Source of the DNA: Membranipora membranacea
Lineage: Eukaryota; Bryozoa; Gymnolaemata; Cheilostomatida; Membraniporidae
Reading direction: 5' to 3'
Length of the DNA stretch: 64,000 nucleotides
Assembly (NCBI GenBank): GCA_914767715.1
Contig: OU612065.1
Span: 37,014,001-37,078,000, forward strand
Below are positions 11,133 to 22,434 of this stretch, piece after piece (the first letter of the stretch is position 1; every line of letters starts with the position of its first letter). The notes beneath the pieces were generated by a model. It searched no databases. It had not been told where the DNA came from and saw only the letters and a program-made list of their open reading frames with translations. A program made the translations under genes and the position numbers.

Positions 11133-14100
11133 TCACAAAGCCTCAAGGTCATCTGGATTGAGATTCTGAGTCCAGGCTACAAGATTGTCCACCTCACCTT
11201 CGCTGTCTGAGTGATGCCTGTTAGGGGAGCGTGGTGTTGGCAGCGCTAAAATAAATAACAGTTTTCAGAGATCAATGTTTTGTTACCAATGGCGTACAGC
11301 TTACAATCAAGCTGCGCAGCTATATCACAACTTTTAATTTCATTTATTGCTCAAGAGTAATCAACTTTTTGTTGTTGAAAGGTGTTGATGGATGAAAAGA
11401 GTTATCCTTTTGGAAGACAGGGGAGATGATGCAACAATTCTGATTGGATTAATGTGTTTATGTAAAATCTGATGAAGACAGCCATGTTCATTATGTGCAG
11501 TGGTACGCCTGGAGTAGCAACTTATATCTGTCATTACTCAATAAACTGATATGTCTTGGGCATTGTCGTGAGTGAAGAAAACCTTTAGTACATTAACTGA
11601 ACAAAATTATAGGCATATGATATATCTGATGATAAGATGCACATGTACTCAAACTTCGAATCATGTAGAATGAGTTGCAGTCCGTTTTAGAACACAACTC
11701 GATAACACATTATGACGAATTCACTGAGGATCATCAAAGTCTGGTTTTCAGACTCAAATAATACTTAGAGAAACAAAACTAATACTGCTGTTCAAACCTT
11801 CAATCGATCCTGCACTTGGTGCTGAAATACGGTAAGTCATTAGAAATAGATATTTATGGTCCATCCTATATACTGGCCAGAGTGGGTTTTTCAATGTTAA
11901 CAAACTGCCCATTTGCTAGGTGGATCACTGGGTCAAGTTCCAATCCATAAAGCCTTAATTGGAGTTACTTTCCTCGTTATAGCAATCATGATACCAGTTG
12001 TAAGGATAATTTACAAACAGATTTTGGCAAACTATCAAATGGGATAAAATTGAGTGTTATACCACTGAGTTCAGATGAGCACTAGTGATTAGAGCGGAGA
12101 GATTATGACTGACTTACGCTTTTTAGGTAGATATATTTTCCTCATCTGATTAATCCTCGCGAGTTTCGAGTCTCTACCTGACCGATCCTGAGGTGCCTTC
12201 TTTAGCTGCAGAGATCCGTAATACATATTGTCTTGCCTATAAGTCATACACAGGGAATAAGTGGTCACATCAATGGAACTACAACCAAGACTACTTCAAT
12301 GATGTTATTATTATGATAAGATACCATCTCTGATAGCTGTCAATGAGTTCCATAGACGATAAATAAAAGTCAGTTTCTCAATATGAGAAAAATTGAAGAG
12401 TACATGCTAGTCATCCATAGAACATATAGTAACAGATCGAGCTTTCTTTTTGGTATTTTGCTTCCTCATTTGATGGCACATATAACAATAACAATCGTCC
12501 GATAACTCTGGCTATCGTGTAGAATATCCTACTTACTCTTGCTGTCTATTGAGTTCTTCATCCAGCATTTCTTCTTCTGACATTCCGTAATGAATTCTTC
12601 TCTGCCACTCATCATCCTTTATTGATTCTAAATCTAACAGAAAATCAAAATCATGAATATTCAGACATGATAGAGTTTAGAAAAATAACTACGAACTCTT
12701 GAGTTCAACCACACCTTGGGCGATCTCCTCCCTCAAAATGACACAAAAATGGGGAGGTATAACAGTGTCAATAAAAATACATTTGTTTAATTGGTCATAA
12801 TATAATATATGTCTATTGAGGAGAGCAGGAGCCACAGCTCACACTGGAGTACTCAGAGCGCAAAAAAATGTTGGTGTTTGACCATGGTGATAGTCTTTGA
12901 TGGTGATAGTCATCTGATTGTTGGATTGCTGAGAAGCAATCCAAAAATCAGTCAGTCAACTAAAAACAAGCCTCCAGTATCCAGCCAGCATTCTCAATGC
13001 TAAGGACAGATTTATGTCCCAGGCTTATGAGTCCTGATATTTACTCACAGGGGTTGACTGAGGCCGGAACAGGTTTTGTAGTAGCGATGCCATTCCACTG
13101 TGATAAGTAGTCATCAAATGACAGTTTAGTTGTTCTCTTTGGTTTGGCTGGTTCTGTCTCTCCTTTTGTTTGAGCACCATCTGTTGACATATTCTGTAGA
13201 GTGTACTGTCTGTTGTTCCCTTTTAGGAACTGTCCACCTAACAAAATTAAATGAGCATGAACCCCGATTTTTACAGCAACAGCTACATAAACGCTGATTT
13301 TAAATTGCTTTTGGTACTTAACTATTTTACTTATGATATTCATTGAGTAAATAATATATCACTATTGTCTCCTCTCTTACAATGTGATTGCAACTCCAAA
13401 CAAAAACAATCAACGCTGCTACACTAGGAAACAGGTACAAGGGGATTTTGGGGCCAAGCTCTCTGGTTACAGCAAGTATTATGTTCCAATCAATAGTATA
13501 TATATAGGTAGATTGTGCTATTATTATCACTTTCTGGCAACATCAACACGTTGTCAAGCTAGATAAAAAAGAAATTGCTTAAAAAAAAATTTAGTAAGAC
13601 ACATGAGATGATGACTTACTGTCGATTCGTTTGCTGTACTCCACACATTCTCTGACTATCTTATCATACATATCAGGAGAGTTTACACACATAGAAGCTG
13701 CTTCTGGATTTATTGCATGCATGAAGACTGGGTTTCCGAGCATACTCTAAAATTCAAAAGTTCTCATCAAAGAGAGATGACTGACACAACTCTAATGCAC
13801 TATGTTCCCATATTTCAAATGATTGGTCCACTCCCACTTCGAATGATGCAATGAACATCTGCCACGGCCGGGAATAGAACCCAGGCCCCGCGTCAATGCC
13901 AATTGAAGTCATTGTGAGCAGGCGTGCTACCATTCATCCACGCCACCTTGTATGATCTCCCAGAACCAGATGATATGGTGAGACAACAAAAAACTTAAAC
14001 CAGAAGGAGGTGAAGTTGGAAGCTGAAGATCCTGGCATGGAGCGTGACAGTATTCCTTTGTTAAAAATTTACTATCCCGACATTGTCAATAAATCTGCCA

Positions 14101-15742
14101 CTGACCTGTATGTGGACAAGCACTGATGCGACACTAATTTTTGTGTTCCATAGTTCACTATTATCTATGAAGTCGATACATGGCCTTCCTGTTATCATGT
14201 CTATGTTCGGATGGTAAGGTATTGTGTGAAAACATATCCTAGGAGGTTTCTGATTGAAATGTTCATCAAACTTTAGGTAAACTCTAAATACACCACCTGA
14301 AAGAGAAATGAGGCATGATATTGCGAATGAGCGACCGAATAAAATCAGTAACCAATGTGATTGAACTGTAGGGATAATATAAATATCATCATTAAAATAA
14401 TTTGTGATTTGGATTGAAATCGAATCAGACCTTGACATCTTGTACAGTGAATATACCCTGCACAGATTTGTAACTATCGCAGAAGGCCTTTGCGCAAACG
14501 TGAAGGTTAATAATCCCTCAGAAAGACCAACCAGAGAGGAACAGGGAGATTACATACTAGGCGTTAGAGTCTGCTGTGATTTTCACAAAAGTGTACTCTA
14601 TTATCCCCGCAGATATATTTCTACTAAAAGCCATAAGAAATTTATTTCCATGGGGTGACTGGAAGCCAATATGTTGGCACTGATTGGCTGTTGGGTGGGA
14701 AAGAGAGCCAATGCCAAGTCACTGAAAGTACCCATTGAGATATAGTGAAATTGAAACTGAATTCATTTTCACATTCACTATATAATCAATAGGAACTTTC
14801 ATGAAAGTACCATCTGACCTGGCATTGGCTCTCTCTCAGCCACCAGCCGATACGTTGGCTTGGTGACGGTGACTGGTAGGCCTAATCATAATTTTTGATA
14901 ATTTTTATTTCTAAGTCAAGCCGTTACCATAACACGAAAACATTGAGAAATAATGGTTGAAAAGTGTATTACCTTCCCATGGAGTGTCACGTGGTCCTCT
15001 AATCTTAGCAGACCACTCGTAAAGATTGTCATTTATGAGAGAAACATCCACACCCTAGAATAAAGTGTGAGACACAATCATATAACATATTATGAAATAG
15101 AACCAACGTCTACATGTGGATAAGTACCTTCCATCTCTATACATGTGTATAATGTGTGCAACCCGGCAAATCAGGACCACTCGGCTATGAGTGATTTACA
15201 TGTAAGCAAGTTATCGCAAGTGGTTGGTTGGGGCCTGCAACCATGTTCGACTTCCCACCCACCTTTACGCCATTGCAAAATGTAACATTTTTCTTATGCG
15301 TCCTGCAAGTGATACCATCAATGCAATCAAGTGGGTGGCATTTACTGGGTGAATTTGAAACCAAACGCAACCTTGCTACCACCAGCTGCGATGAGGGCAT
15401 CTGATTGTTGCTTCATCAAAAGCACTGTGTGGCTGGAATTGCAACAATTGCACCCAGATGAGAAGCCATAAGACGGGCATTTTACAGTGCCACATAGTTA
15501 TTTCACATTTAAGTATGGCTTATCACAGAGGAATCCTGTGGAAAACTTTCCAAAGGGCACATTTTTATCACAGCAATCATTACTATAACTGAGCCCTGCA
15601 ATACCATCTAGTTCCACACATTATACTAATAGAGCTTACATGAAGATGAATGCAAATTGAATTAATTGATACACACCCATAGATCAGCTGTAGAGACATT
15701 GATGAGCTCTTTCTCAACTAGGATGTGGGATCTTGATAACAT
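11133..15742 (-). CDS. UBE2U: UBE2U-like ubiquitin-conjugating enzyme E2
   Basis: Seven exons on the minus strand, 5' to 3': 15742-15677, 15054-14973, 14296-14106, 13746-13620, 13237-13049, 12633-12537, 11245-11133. The start reads MLSRSHILVEKEL, matching the usual first E2 helix. The UBC fold continues with LYEWSAKIRGPRDTPWEGG, PYHPNIDMITGRPCIDF (HPN motif at residues 78-80, predicted active-site Cys89) and LGNPVFMHAINPEAASM. After the UBC domain comes LSFDDYLSQWNGIATTKP, a segment also present in vertebrate UBE2U, which is why I name this family rather than another E2. It would accept ubiquitin from E1 as a thioester. All junction phases agree except exon 6 to 7: exon 6 ends in phase 2 but exon 7's good frame (SDSEGEVDNLVAWTQNLNPD) needs phase 1, so a small exon may be missing from my model. 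About 287 residues. Confidence 0.88.
13858..13955 (-). repeat. tRNA-like SINE head
   Basis: On the minus strand GTGGCGTGGATGAATGGTAG resembles a Pol III A box region and, about 50 bases on, GGGTTCTATTCCCGGCC resembles a B box (consensus GGTTCGANTCC). The cloverleaf is not complete, so this is more likely the tRNA-derived head of a SINE than a tRNA gene. It lies in intron 3 of the UBE2U-like gene (between the exons at 14106 and 13746). Ends not defined. Confidence 0.45.
14654..14876. mobile_element. Foldback MITE with 9-bp direct repeats
   Basis: The left arm (from 14663, AAGCCAATATGTTGGC) and right arm (ending near 14860, GCCGATACGTTGGCTT) form a long imperfect inverted repeat that also pairs GAGAGCCAATGCCA with TGGCATTGGCTCTC and GAAAGTACC with its complement further in. 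A perfect 9-bp direct repeat GGTGACTGG flanks it (14654-14662 and 14868-14876), as expected for a target-site duplication of a Mutator-type or foldback element. No coding capacity. It is in intron 2 of the UBE2U-like gene. Confidence 0.65.
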
Positions 15743-18140
15743 ATTCTATGCTTGAAACCCAGTACCAGCAATGCAATAGTACAAGAGTGCAGGTGCTGCA
15801 AGTTGAATTTTGCTAGTAAAACTCTCAGTCTCAGTAAAAGTGTTTATCAGTTACTAAGAAAACCGGATATAACAATGTGACCAATAGGAAGGGGTTTAAG
15901 AAGGAAACTCTTTGATACGAGTTTTCCTCACATGAACAGACAACTCGAGTTTTTAATGCAATTGGACTCAATCCCTGGGTTCATCAGTAGACACAATATA
16001 GATATTATTTTGTGGGCAATTTCTTAAGATTGTGATATATTGCCTCCGGTAGAACCAATGAACTAAACATTTAGTTCATTGGTAGAACTTATCTTCTTGT
16101 CTAGTAGTCTGGTATGGAAGAGGGTAAGCAAATCATGAAAAATCAGATGATGTCTTATGTCAGCACAGAAAAAAGTAAAACAGCTCCAAGCTTAGCCCAG
16201 CTTTAATTATTATAAACATTACGCTTTCTTTTATTTTCTCTATATATATATCATTATCACATTAATAAACGTTAACCTCACACCCTTCCTTTTTTCTTTT
16301 TGTTTTGACATCAAACTATATAATCATGATAACCAATGACAGCCACACTTGGTTACCGCAGATGCCATTAGTTCAGCTAGAATATAGAACAGCCTTTACA
16401 AATGACATCCATGGTTAATGGCAAATAATTGCTCTTTATAATTGACCCTGAATGTTGCATCACATATTCATTCACTATTAGCTATCATGACAGCAGCAGT
16501 ACAAGATAGATATCAGTTCCATTAAGTGCTGTTTCTCAAGTTGTCTTCCCCTTTTATAATGCAGGATAACTCCTGACTTTACTGGATCACGTATTATTAT
16601 AGGACACTGGAAATTACACTGTCTCAAAGTGAAGACAGCCAATGAGAATGTTTGGCTTAAAATTGACTGCGTATCATAATTATTCTAAGCAAATGATGCT
16701 TTGGCTTAAAATAGACTATATGTCATAGGGCTTAAGCCAATGAGATTATCTTATGTACAATTTCCACATACGGTGCAATCCTGCAATCAATTATGTAAGA
16801 AAGACTGAGAGTAAAACATCTTTTTACAGGGAAAACAGCACCGCACCCGCGATGAAACAGCACAGAGATGAAAAAACAACAGTCTTGGGAATGATGCAAG
16901 GTTTCAGCGAGCACCACCGGAGAGTATAAAAGGAGGAAAATTCAAGAAAAAAAGAAAAGTGCTCACCGGATACAAAACCATATTATAGCAGTAGAAAACA
17001 TGTAGTAGAGCATTTCATATTTTTATATAAATCTGATTTTAATTTTGAGAATTAATTTTACGATGAATTATTTTTACTCTGGATTATTCACACTTTGGAG
17101 ACTGGATATATTATAAGCAGGAGGACGACAAGGATACATTGGTAATTATACTTTATTTTGAAAAGGATTATTATCATTTTTTTTATTAATAATTTTATAC
17201 TTCTACATTTTTAAATTGACATTTTTGTATTCACATTTAAATTTAGAACAAAATAAATAGTTGTATTGACCTCAACTAAGCATCCGCTTGATTAAATTAC
17301 TGAGTTGTAAACAACCACCGAGTATCAGGATTCAAGAGTCATTAACCCAGTCTTTGACCTTGCAAAATTATCGTTTTTATAAAGCGTCAAGAATTTTATT
17401 ATCTTTGAGTAGTCAAAGATACTTTGAACTAGAATTGTGAAAGTCAATTAAAGCATCGAGCTAAAATTAAAGCTAAATTTGAAGCGACCTAGAGCTATTC
17501 TCATTCCAGACAGAGAAGTGAATTGAAGTCTGTAACCTATCAATTGGTTACAAGGCCTGTGATTCTAATACAACTGCCGGTGTCACCTAATTGGACTTCC
17601 AGGCACTAAACAAAGTCCAACAGCCTTGTTGGAATTTAAATCTCCACAAATAAGTGAGATTATTTATAGATAACTACGCAATATATATATCAAACTACGA
17701 ACCACAGGCTAATATTTATTATAGCCACGAGTTCATAAACCACATACAGTTATCAATCGCTTTGTGGTGCATGAGTATTGTCTCAAGCTTATAACAAGCT
17801 TTCTGCTAGCCCAATTTAGGGATACCTGCGGTTTATTGGCAGGAGCTGCCCTTTGAATGACTAAGGAGCCAACTTCTCCTTAGTTCAAGAGTGGTCAGAC
17901 TTATAAACAATTCTAAGGGTTTCTCTAAACCTAGAAAGGGAAGCCAGCTGTTCGTCTCTTGAAATTTTGCCAAGGTTAATTGACACATGTGGTTAATTGA
18001 GTGCTACCAAATTTACACACACACACACACATAGAACCTGAATTACGTCATCGATATATTATTCATTCATAGATTTTATAGAAGGAGCAAACAACTCCAA
18101 ATTGAATACACAAAGATAACTAAATTCATTAAATTACGTG
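15743..18140. other. No gene seen; promoter side of UBE2U and repeat-like DNA
   Basis: 15743-16600 lies upstream of the UBE2U-like ATG and must hold its promoter and 5' UTR, but no TATA box or initiator can be assigned with confidence. 16618-17560 has features of an LTR (CCAAT-like motifs, TATAAAAGG at 16924, AATAAA near 17252) without a second copy. A CA microsatellite occupies 18012-18031. Confidence 0.35.
16049..16088. repeat. Short perfect palindrome
   Basis: CCAATGAACTAAA at 16055-16067 is followed after two bases by its perfect reverse complement at 16070-16082, and GGTAGAAC occurs directly repeated on both outer sides. It may be the scar of a small foldback insertion. Confidence 0.6.
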
Positions 18141-18144
18141 TTGG

Positions 18145-19690
18145 AACTTGGAGTTATTCAGAGTAACTTCCCTTACCCCCTACTTCCTTATCCGTTTCTC
18201 ACAGCATATACTTTATAAGTATATGCGGGACGAACTTTATCATAATTTCCATTTCCGTTCCTCACACTTACATAGAGAAACACAACCTATTTTCAGACCA
18301 ACAATTCGGATTTCGTCAGAATCATTCAACCGAGCAAATGTTGCTATCTGTGCTGCAACAATGGAAATCCAAACTTGACCAATCCACTCCATGTTACATT
18401 GGAGCCTTATCCCTAGATGTCCGAAAAGCTTTTGATACAATCAATCACAAACTTCTTCTATACATACTGGATAAAAAACAATTCTCCAGTTCTGCAATAG
18501 CACTACTTCGATCATATCTTCAAAACCGATCCCAAGTAATGAAAGTGGGGTTGTCACGATCTAATTCACAAGCAATCACCTGTGGGGTACCTCAAGGCTC
18601 AATTCTGGGTCCTAGACTCTTTAACTTAGCCATCAATGGATTGCTAGCAACATTTGACAATTCATTCGCTTATGCAGATGATACGCTAATCTACTGTACA
18701 GCCACAAGCATAGATGAAGTACTAGTGGAGTCCAATACTCTGCTAAAGAAAGCATCAGATTGGTATCATAGCCACTTACTGAGACTCAACATTGAGAAAA
18801 CACAATTGTGCATATTTTCCAACAGAAACATTAAAAACTTTTACCACATCAATTTTCAAAACTCAAAAAGTGAGACAAAACTCTCTATCAATGTACTAGG
18901 GGTTACCCTGGATACTGATTTATCTTTCCACATCCATGCCAATGAAACAGCAACCAAAGCAAACAAAGTAGTATACCTACTCTCAAAACTGAGAAAATAC
19001 ATGAATGTTGAGGAATCCTTAAGGACTTACAAAATTTTCGTCAGACCTATCCTAGAATACTGCTCATCTATCTACCTAGAAGGCACTCAAAAACATTCGA
19101 TACAATTGAAAAAGTTCAGAATAAAGCAATTAGAATCATAATATCTGCACCTAAAAAGTTTTCTGTCACAACTGGTAGATCACTCTTAAACTTACCCACC
19201 CTAAAAAGTAGAAGACATTACCTATTTCACAAATTTACACATAAAAAATTATTCAAAAATAAAGCATCAAAGCATATTCTTCCCCTGGTGCAAAAGTCCA
19301 ATAAACACCAACACTCCCTTAGAAGTAAATGTTCAGTAATAAAATCCTCTTTCAGGACACATTTTGGCAAAACAGCTCTCTTAAATCTGCTGCACAATTT
19401 CAAACTGAAATGCAAAACGGCTGACAGCCTACTATCTTTTAACTAATACTTTTTATAATAATTGTCACAAGAACAATAATTTTATACATATATATCATTT
19501 TCTATTTCTATAAAGCCATATATAACTTACTTACTTTCCCATTTCTAGAACATCGTCATTTATTTATGTATAACCCCTTTTTTTTTGTGTATTTAACTGT
19601 GTGTAGAGGTCAACAAGTTACTTTTTAACTACTCTGTTATCTGTAAACTTTCTATAAAACCTCTTTAAACAAATAAACATAAACATGTGT
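18145..19690 (+). mobile_element. 5'-truncated CR1/L2-like LINE with RT
   Basis: The plus strand encodes the C-terminal part of a non-LTR reverse transcriptase. A first piece around 18200-18270 (LYKYMRDELYHNFHF) is joined by a frame change near 18280 to LFSDQQFGFRQNHSTEQMLL. The main frame 18338-19141 has GALSLDVRKAFDTINHKLLL (motif A), ITCGVPQGSILGPRLFN (motif B), SFAYADDTLIY (motif C, YADD intact) and LGVTLDTDLSF. Another frame change near 19085 leads to TIEKVQNKAIRIIISA, ending at a TAA at 19444-19446. A 3' UTR runs to about 19690. No endonuclease domain is present because the 5' end is missing. The motif set is that of the CR1/L2/Rex group. Confidence 0.9.
18338..19141 (+). pseudogene. 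LINE reverse transcriptase open frame
   Basis: This 267-codon frame holds RT motifs A (DVRKAFDT), B (GVPQGSILGP) and C (YADD), together with the thumb. In frame it lacks the finger region, which lies just upstream in another frame, and its end, which continues after 19085 in another frame. It is therefore a relic of ORF2 with only two visible frame breaks, suggesting it is fairly young compared with the LINE at 7.3-9.1 kb. Confidence 0.88.
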
Positions 19691-19751
19691 CTGATATATA
19701 GTGGTCTCCTATTCATACTGGATCATAACAATCTATTTCTGTTCAAAAAGA

Positions 19752-19839
19752 TCCCGCGAACCGGACTTGAACCGGTGACCTAAGGATGTCTTTGTATTAC
19801 CATTACAGTCCTCCGCTCTGCCAACTGAGCTATCACGGG
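19752..19839 (-). tRNA. tRNA-Tyr (GTA) with 15-nt intron
   Basis: The minus strand folds as a complete 73-nt tRNA after removing a 15-nt intron (TGGTAATACAAAGAC) placed one base 3' of the anticodon, the canonical eukaryotic intron site. The acceptor stem CCCGTGA pairs with TCGCGGG with discriminator A. The D arm has GCTC/GAGC, the anticodon stem GAGGA/TCCTT carries loop CTGTAAA with anticodon GTA, and the T loop is TTCAAGT. Introns are characteristic of eukaryotic tRNA-Tyr genes. A TTTTT run directly downstream serves as the Pol III terminator. It belongs to a repeated unit also found at 52-54 kb. Confidence 0.93.
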
Positions 19840-20099
19840 ATCACTGTTTGTTGGAAATAAGGCTGAAATACTGTTGTGTAATTATGAGGGCAGGTGTTTA
19901 TCTCACCAGGAAGTATGGAGTTCCCTTCCATTCTCCCTGATCTCACAGATCAACATTTGCCCTTTAGCACCAAGTGAAAAGTTTGCTTAAATTATAGGCT
20001 GTGGCAATGATATGGTTGTAGTACTCGATAAAAAAGAAAATGATGGTCTACAATATTTCTATATCTCAATATCTCTGTTGAGAGTCTCCTAGTATTCAT

Positions 20100-20225
20100 T
20101 GCATTGGATACGGAATTTATGTTGAATTTCTTATTAAATTTGCAAAAATATGCAGATTTTATTATTTACAAGCTAGGTCTTAGAAGCTCGTTTTTGGAGC
20201 TCCTCATAAAGCTGACTGCATGTGT
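20100..20225. repeat. Distal flank of a tRNA-Tyr repeat unit
   Basis: The stretch AGAAGCTC(G)TTTTT..GAGCTCC..CTCATAAAGCTG around 20175-20216 matches 54177-54214, where it also lies on the 5' side of a minus-strand tRNA-Tyr gene. Together with shared motifs nearer the tRNA (CATTTGCCCTTTAGCACC and AAATTATAGGCTGT) it shows that a block of several hundred bases, not only the tRNA, was copied. Confidence 0.6.
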
Positions 20226-20488
20226 GCCAAGCAGTGGTATGCGGAATTGTCCAGTTTTAAATTTTAAGAGAACAACTGCTACTGCGATTTGCAATTCAAC
20301 AATCCAAGAGCAAAATAGTACATACATGCATTTTCAATTTATTATATCGCAATCTTTCTCTTAGCATTTTTGAAACATATAACTAGGGAAACTTGTCATC
20401 TTATAGGTAGCAGTGTTGCGGTATGGGTGGTGGTACTAAAATGAGGCATACATTTCATAATGACAGCATAGTCGCTTTTTCAAAAAGA

Positions 20489-20509
20489 TCCCGCGAACCG
20501 GACTTGAAC
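20489..20509 (-). pseudogene. Truncated tRNA-Tyr fragment
   Basis: Twenty-one bases match the 3' end of the tRNA-Tyr genes (discriminator, acceptor strand and T arm up to the T loop), including the downstream TTTTT terminator. Beyond the T loop the sequence turns into a C run of about 14 bases and then unrelated DNA. Because A-box and anticodon arm are gone, it cannot be a functional tRNA. A break at a homopolymer could also be an assembly fault. Confidence 0.8.
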
Positions 20510-22434
20510 ACCCCCCCCCCCCCACCCTCCCTGGTTTCATCAAGACAGATCTACAAGATCAATAATATTGCTGGTGCTGTGCTTTCATTGTGTATACCTG
20601 AACAAGTGATTTATGACACTGGGTTTAGTCTGTACATAACAAAATATGAAAATTGGGAGCTGTTCAGTATTCAAGCAATTGTTTGAACAGAGCTGGTTAG
20701 GTTGAATGGCTTCCCATTGTAAAATCACAAGCAACTTCTGGCGCTGAACGGGTGATACTTCTGAATTCAGGATGACTCTGGATAATACCCTGATTCTCCT
20801 ATCTGTTAGAAGTTAAGCGGCTACACTACCGAGGTTGACACTGCTGTATTAAGAACAAACCTTCAATTAAGTGCACTACAATTTTTTTCTAGCACTCAAG
20901 ATTTTAGTTACATAATTTGTTGGAAACAGACATTTTTTTTGTTCTTGATGCAGATTCTGAATCAAAAATCATTTTTATCCTAACATGAGCGGTTTTCAAG
21001 ATAACCCTCTTTCAGCACGTTTTTCCTATGCGGCGTGGGTTAAAAGTACCAAACTGGAGAGAGCAAAACTTTGAAGTAAGGCATAAATCAGTGCTCAGAA
21101 AACTGTCTATTACCGCTTGTTGCTTGCTTGTCTCTTTTTTTTTCCAAATGATCATGCATTTTAAACAATTACATTCGATCGATTTAACACATTCTAAAGC
21201 TTTTAAAATCAGGAAAGAAAATAGAGAAAGTCGAGTTATAGAGGTTTGGTCAATGGTTAAGTTTGTCCATTGAATGTGCTTCTTTTGCACAGGTCTATTT
21301 GAGCTTCGGTGGAATTCCTATTGCTTACTATCTCTCCTCACATTTATTCAACATTTTACTTTATTTTAGAAAAACCTCTCATATGTACATGATAAAACAT
21401 TGAAGTTATTAAATGTTGACATCTCCTTTAAATATTATTGATTAGATATATCTCCGTGTGCATCAGCGGCACAAAAAACATGGGCAAGAGTAACAACTTT
21501 GAGTAATCCACTCATATTCATCAACAGCATAACTCCTACAGTATAACTAACCCCCTGCTGCCAACAGGGAGTTTGGGACATTGGTGGCTGTTCAAACCTT
21601 TAGACTTCATTAATATCCTTTATACCTCCAATATTGCCTGTTAATACGCCCAAACAAGCAGTGGGACATTCCAATTTTTTTCCTAACTCCCTTCACAAAC
21701 CTTCTTTAACCTGTTATTATAGTAGAATTTTTAATCATTAGTGATGAGAGTCCGATCCTTGTGATGTTTGGTTTTCATCTTCATGCATTTGGATTTTGGA
21801 GTAATCGATTGATTGAATACCAAAGGACAGACAATCCATAACTTCTCAATAAGATCAAACTATACTAAAAAAAATTACTTCGTTGTTGAAGTATTGGCCC
21901 TAATGTTACAGCCCCAGCAATGCCTCCGCTTAATTTGTTTGCGCTGGCCTGTATATTGAAATTGTTGCAAGCCTATGATTCAATATGTAGAATGTTCTGT
22001 AATGTAAAGCAAATTTGCTGCTTACTTGGTTGTCAAAATGTATTAGTGACACAAACTATTTGCAGTTCCTAATACGATTGGAGATGAAGTTCATTTGTAT
22101 ATCTAATTAAAAAATAATATTTACAAATAAATGTGTTACTGTTGTATAAATATTCAATATATATAAATATATTTTTTTTATCATCACTATGCTTATAGCC
22201 TTTTCATTTTCACGAACCGGAGCCAACATCATTGATTAGTCTTAGCGCTCGGTATTGATAAGTAAGGTTAAACAAGCCGCAGCATATGATAAATATATCC
22301 TGCAAAATATATACATTAGATGCATAAGGTAGCAAGATCTTCAAAGCAAGGATACTTTTTTTTAATATATATAGTGAATCGCAACTATTGATCTCCACTA
22401 TTTTATAACAAAAGATATATATTGGGAGAGGGCT
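20510..22434. other. No gene seen (intergenic)
   Basis: Begins with the C run that ends the tRNA fragment. The rest is AT-rich with short chance frames. It contains the region downstream of the SAMD15-like stop codon, so it should hold that gene's 3' UTR, but no clear minus-strand AATAAA could be assigned. Confidence 0.4.

Noticed and set aside
20700-20860. 5S rRNA-like stretch (GTTAGAAGTTAAGCGGCT)
   Set aside because: Only a short resemblance to the 5S internal promoter region; the remaining 5S sequence does not follow.
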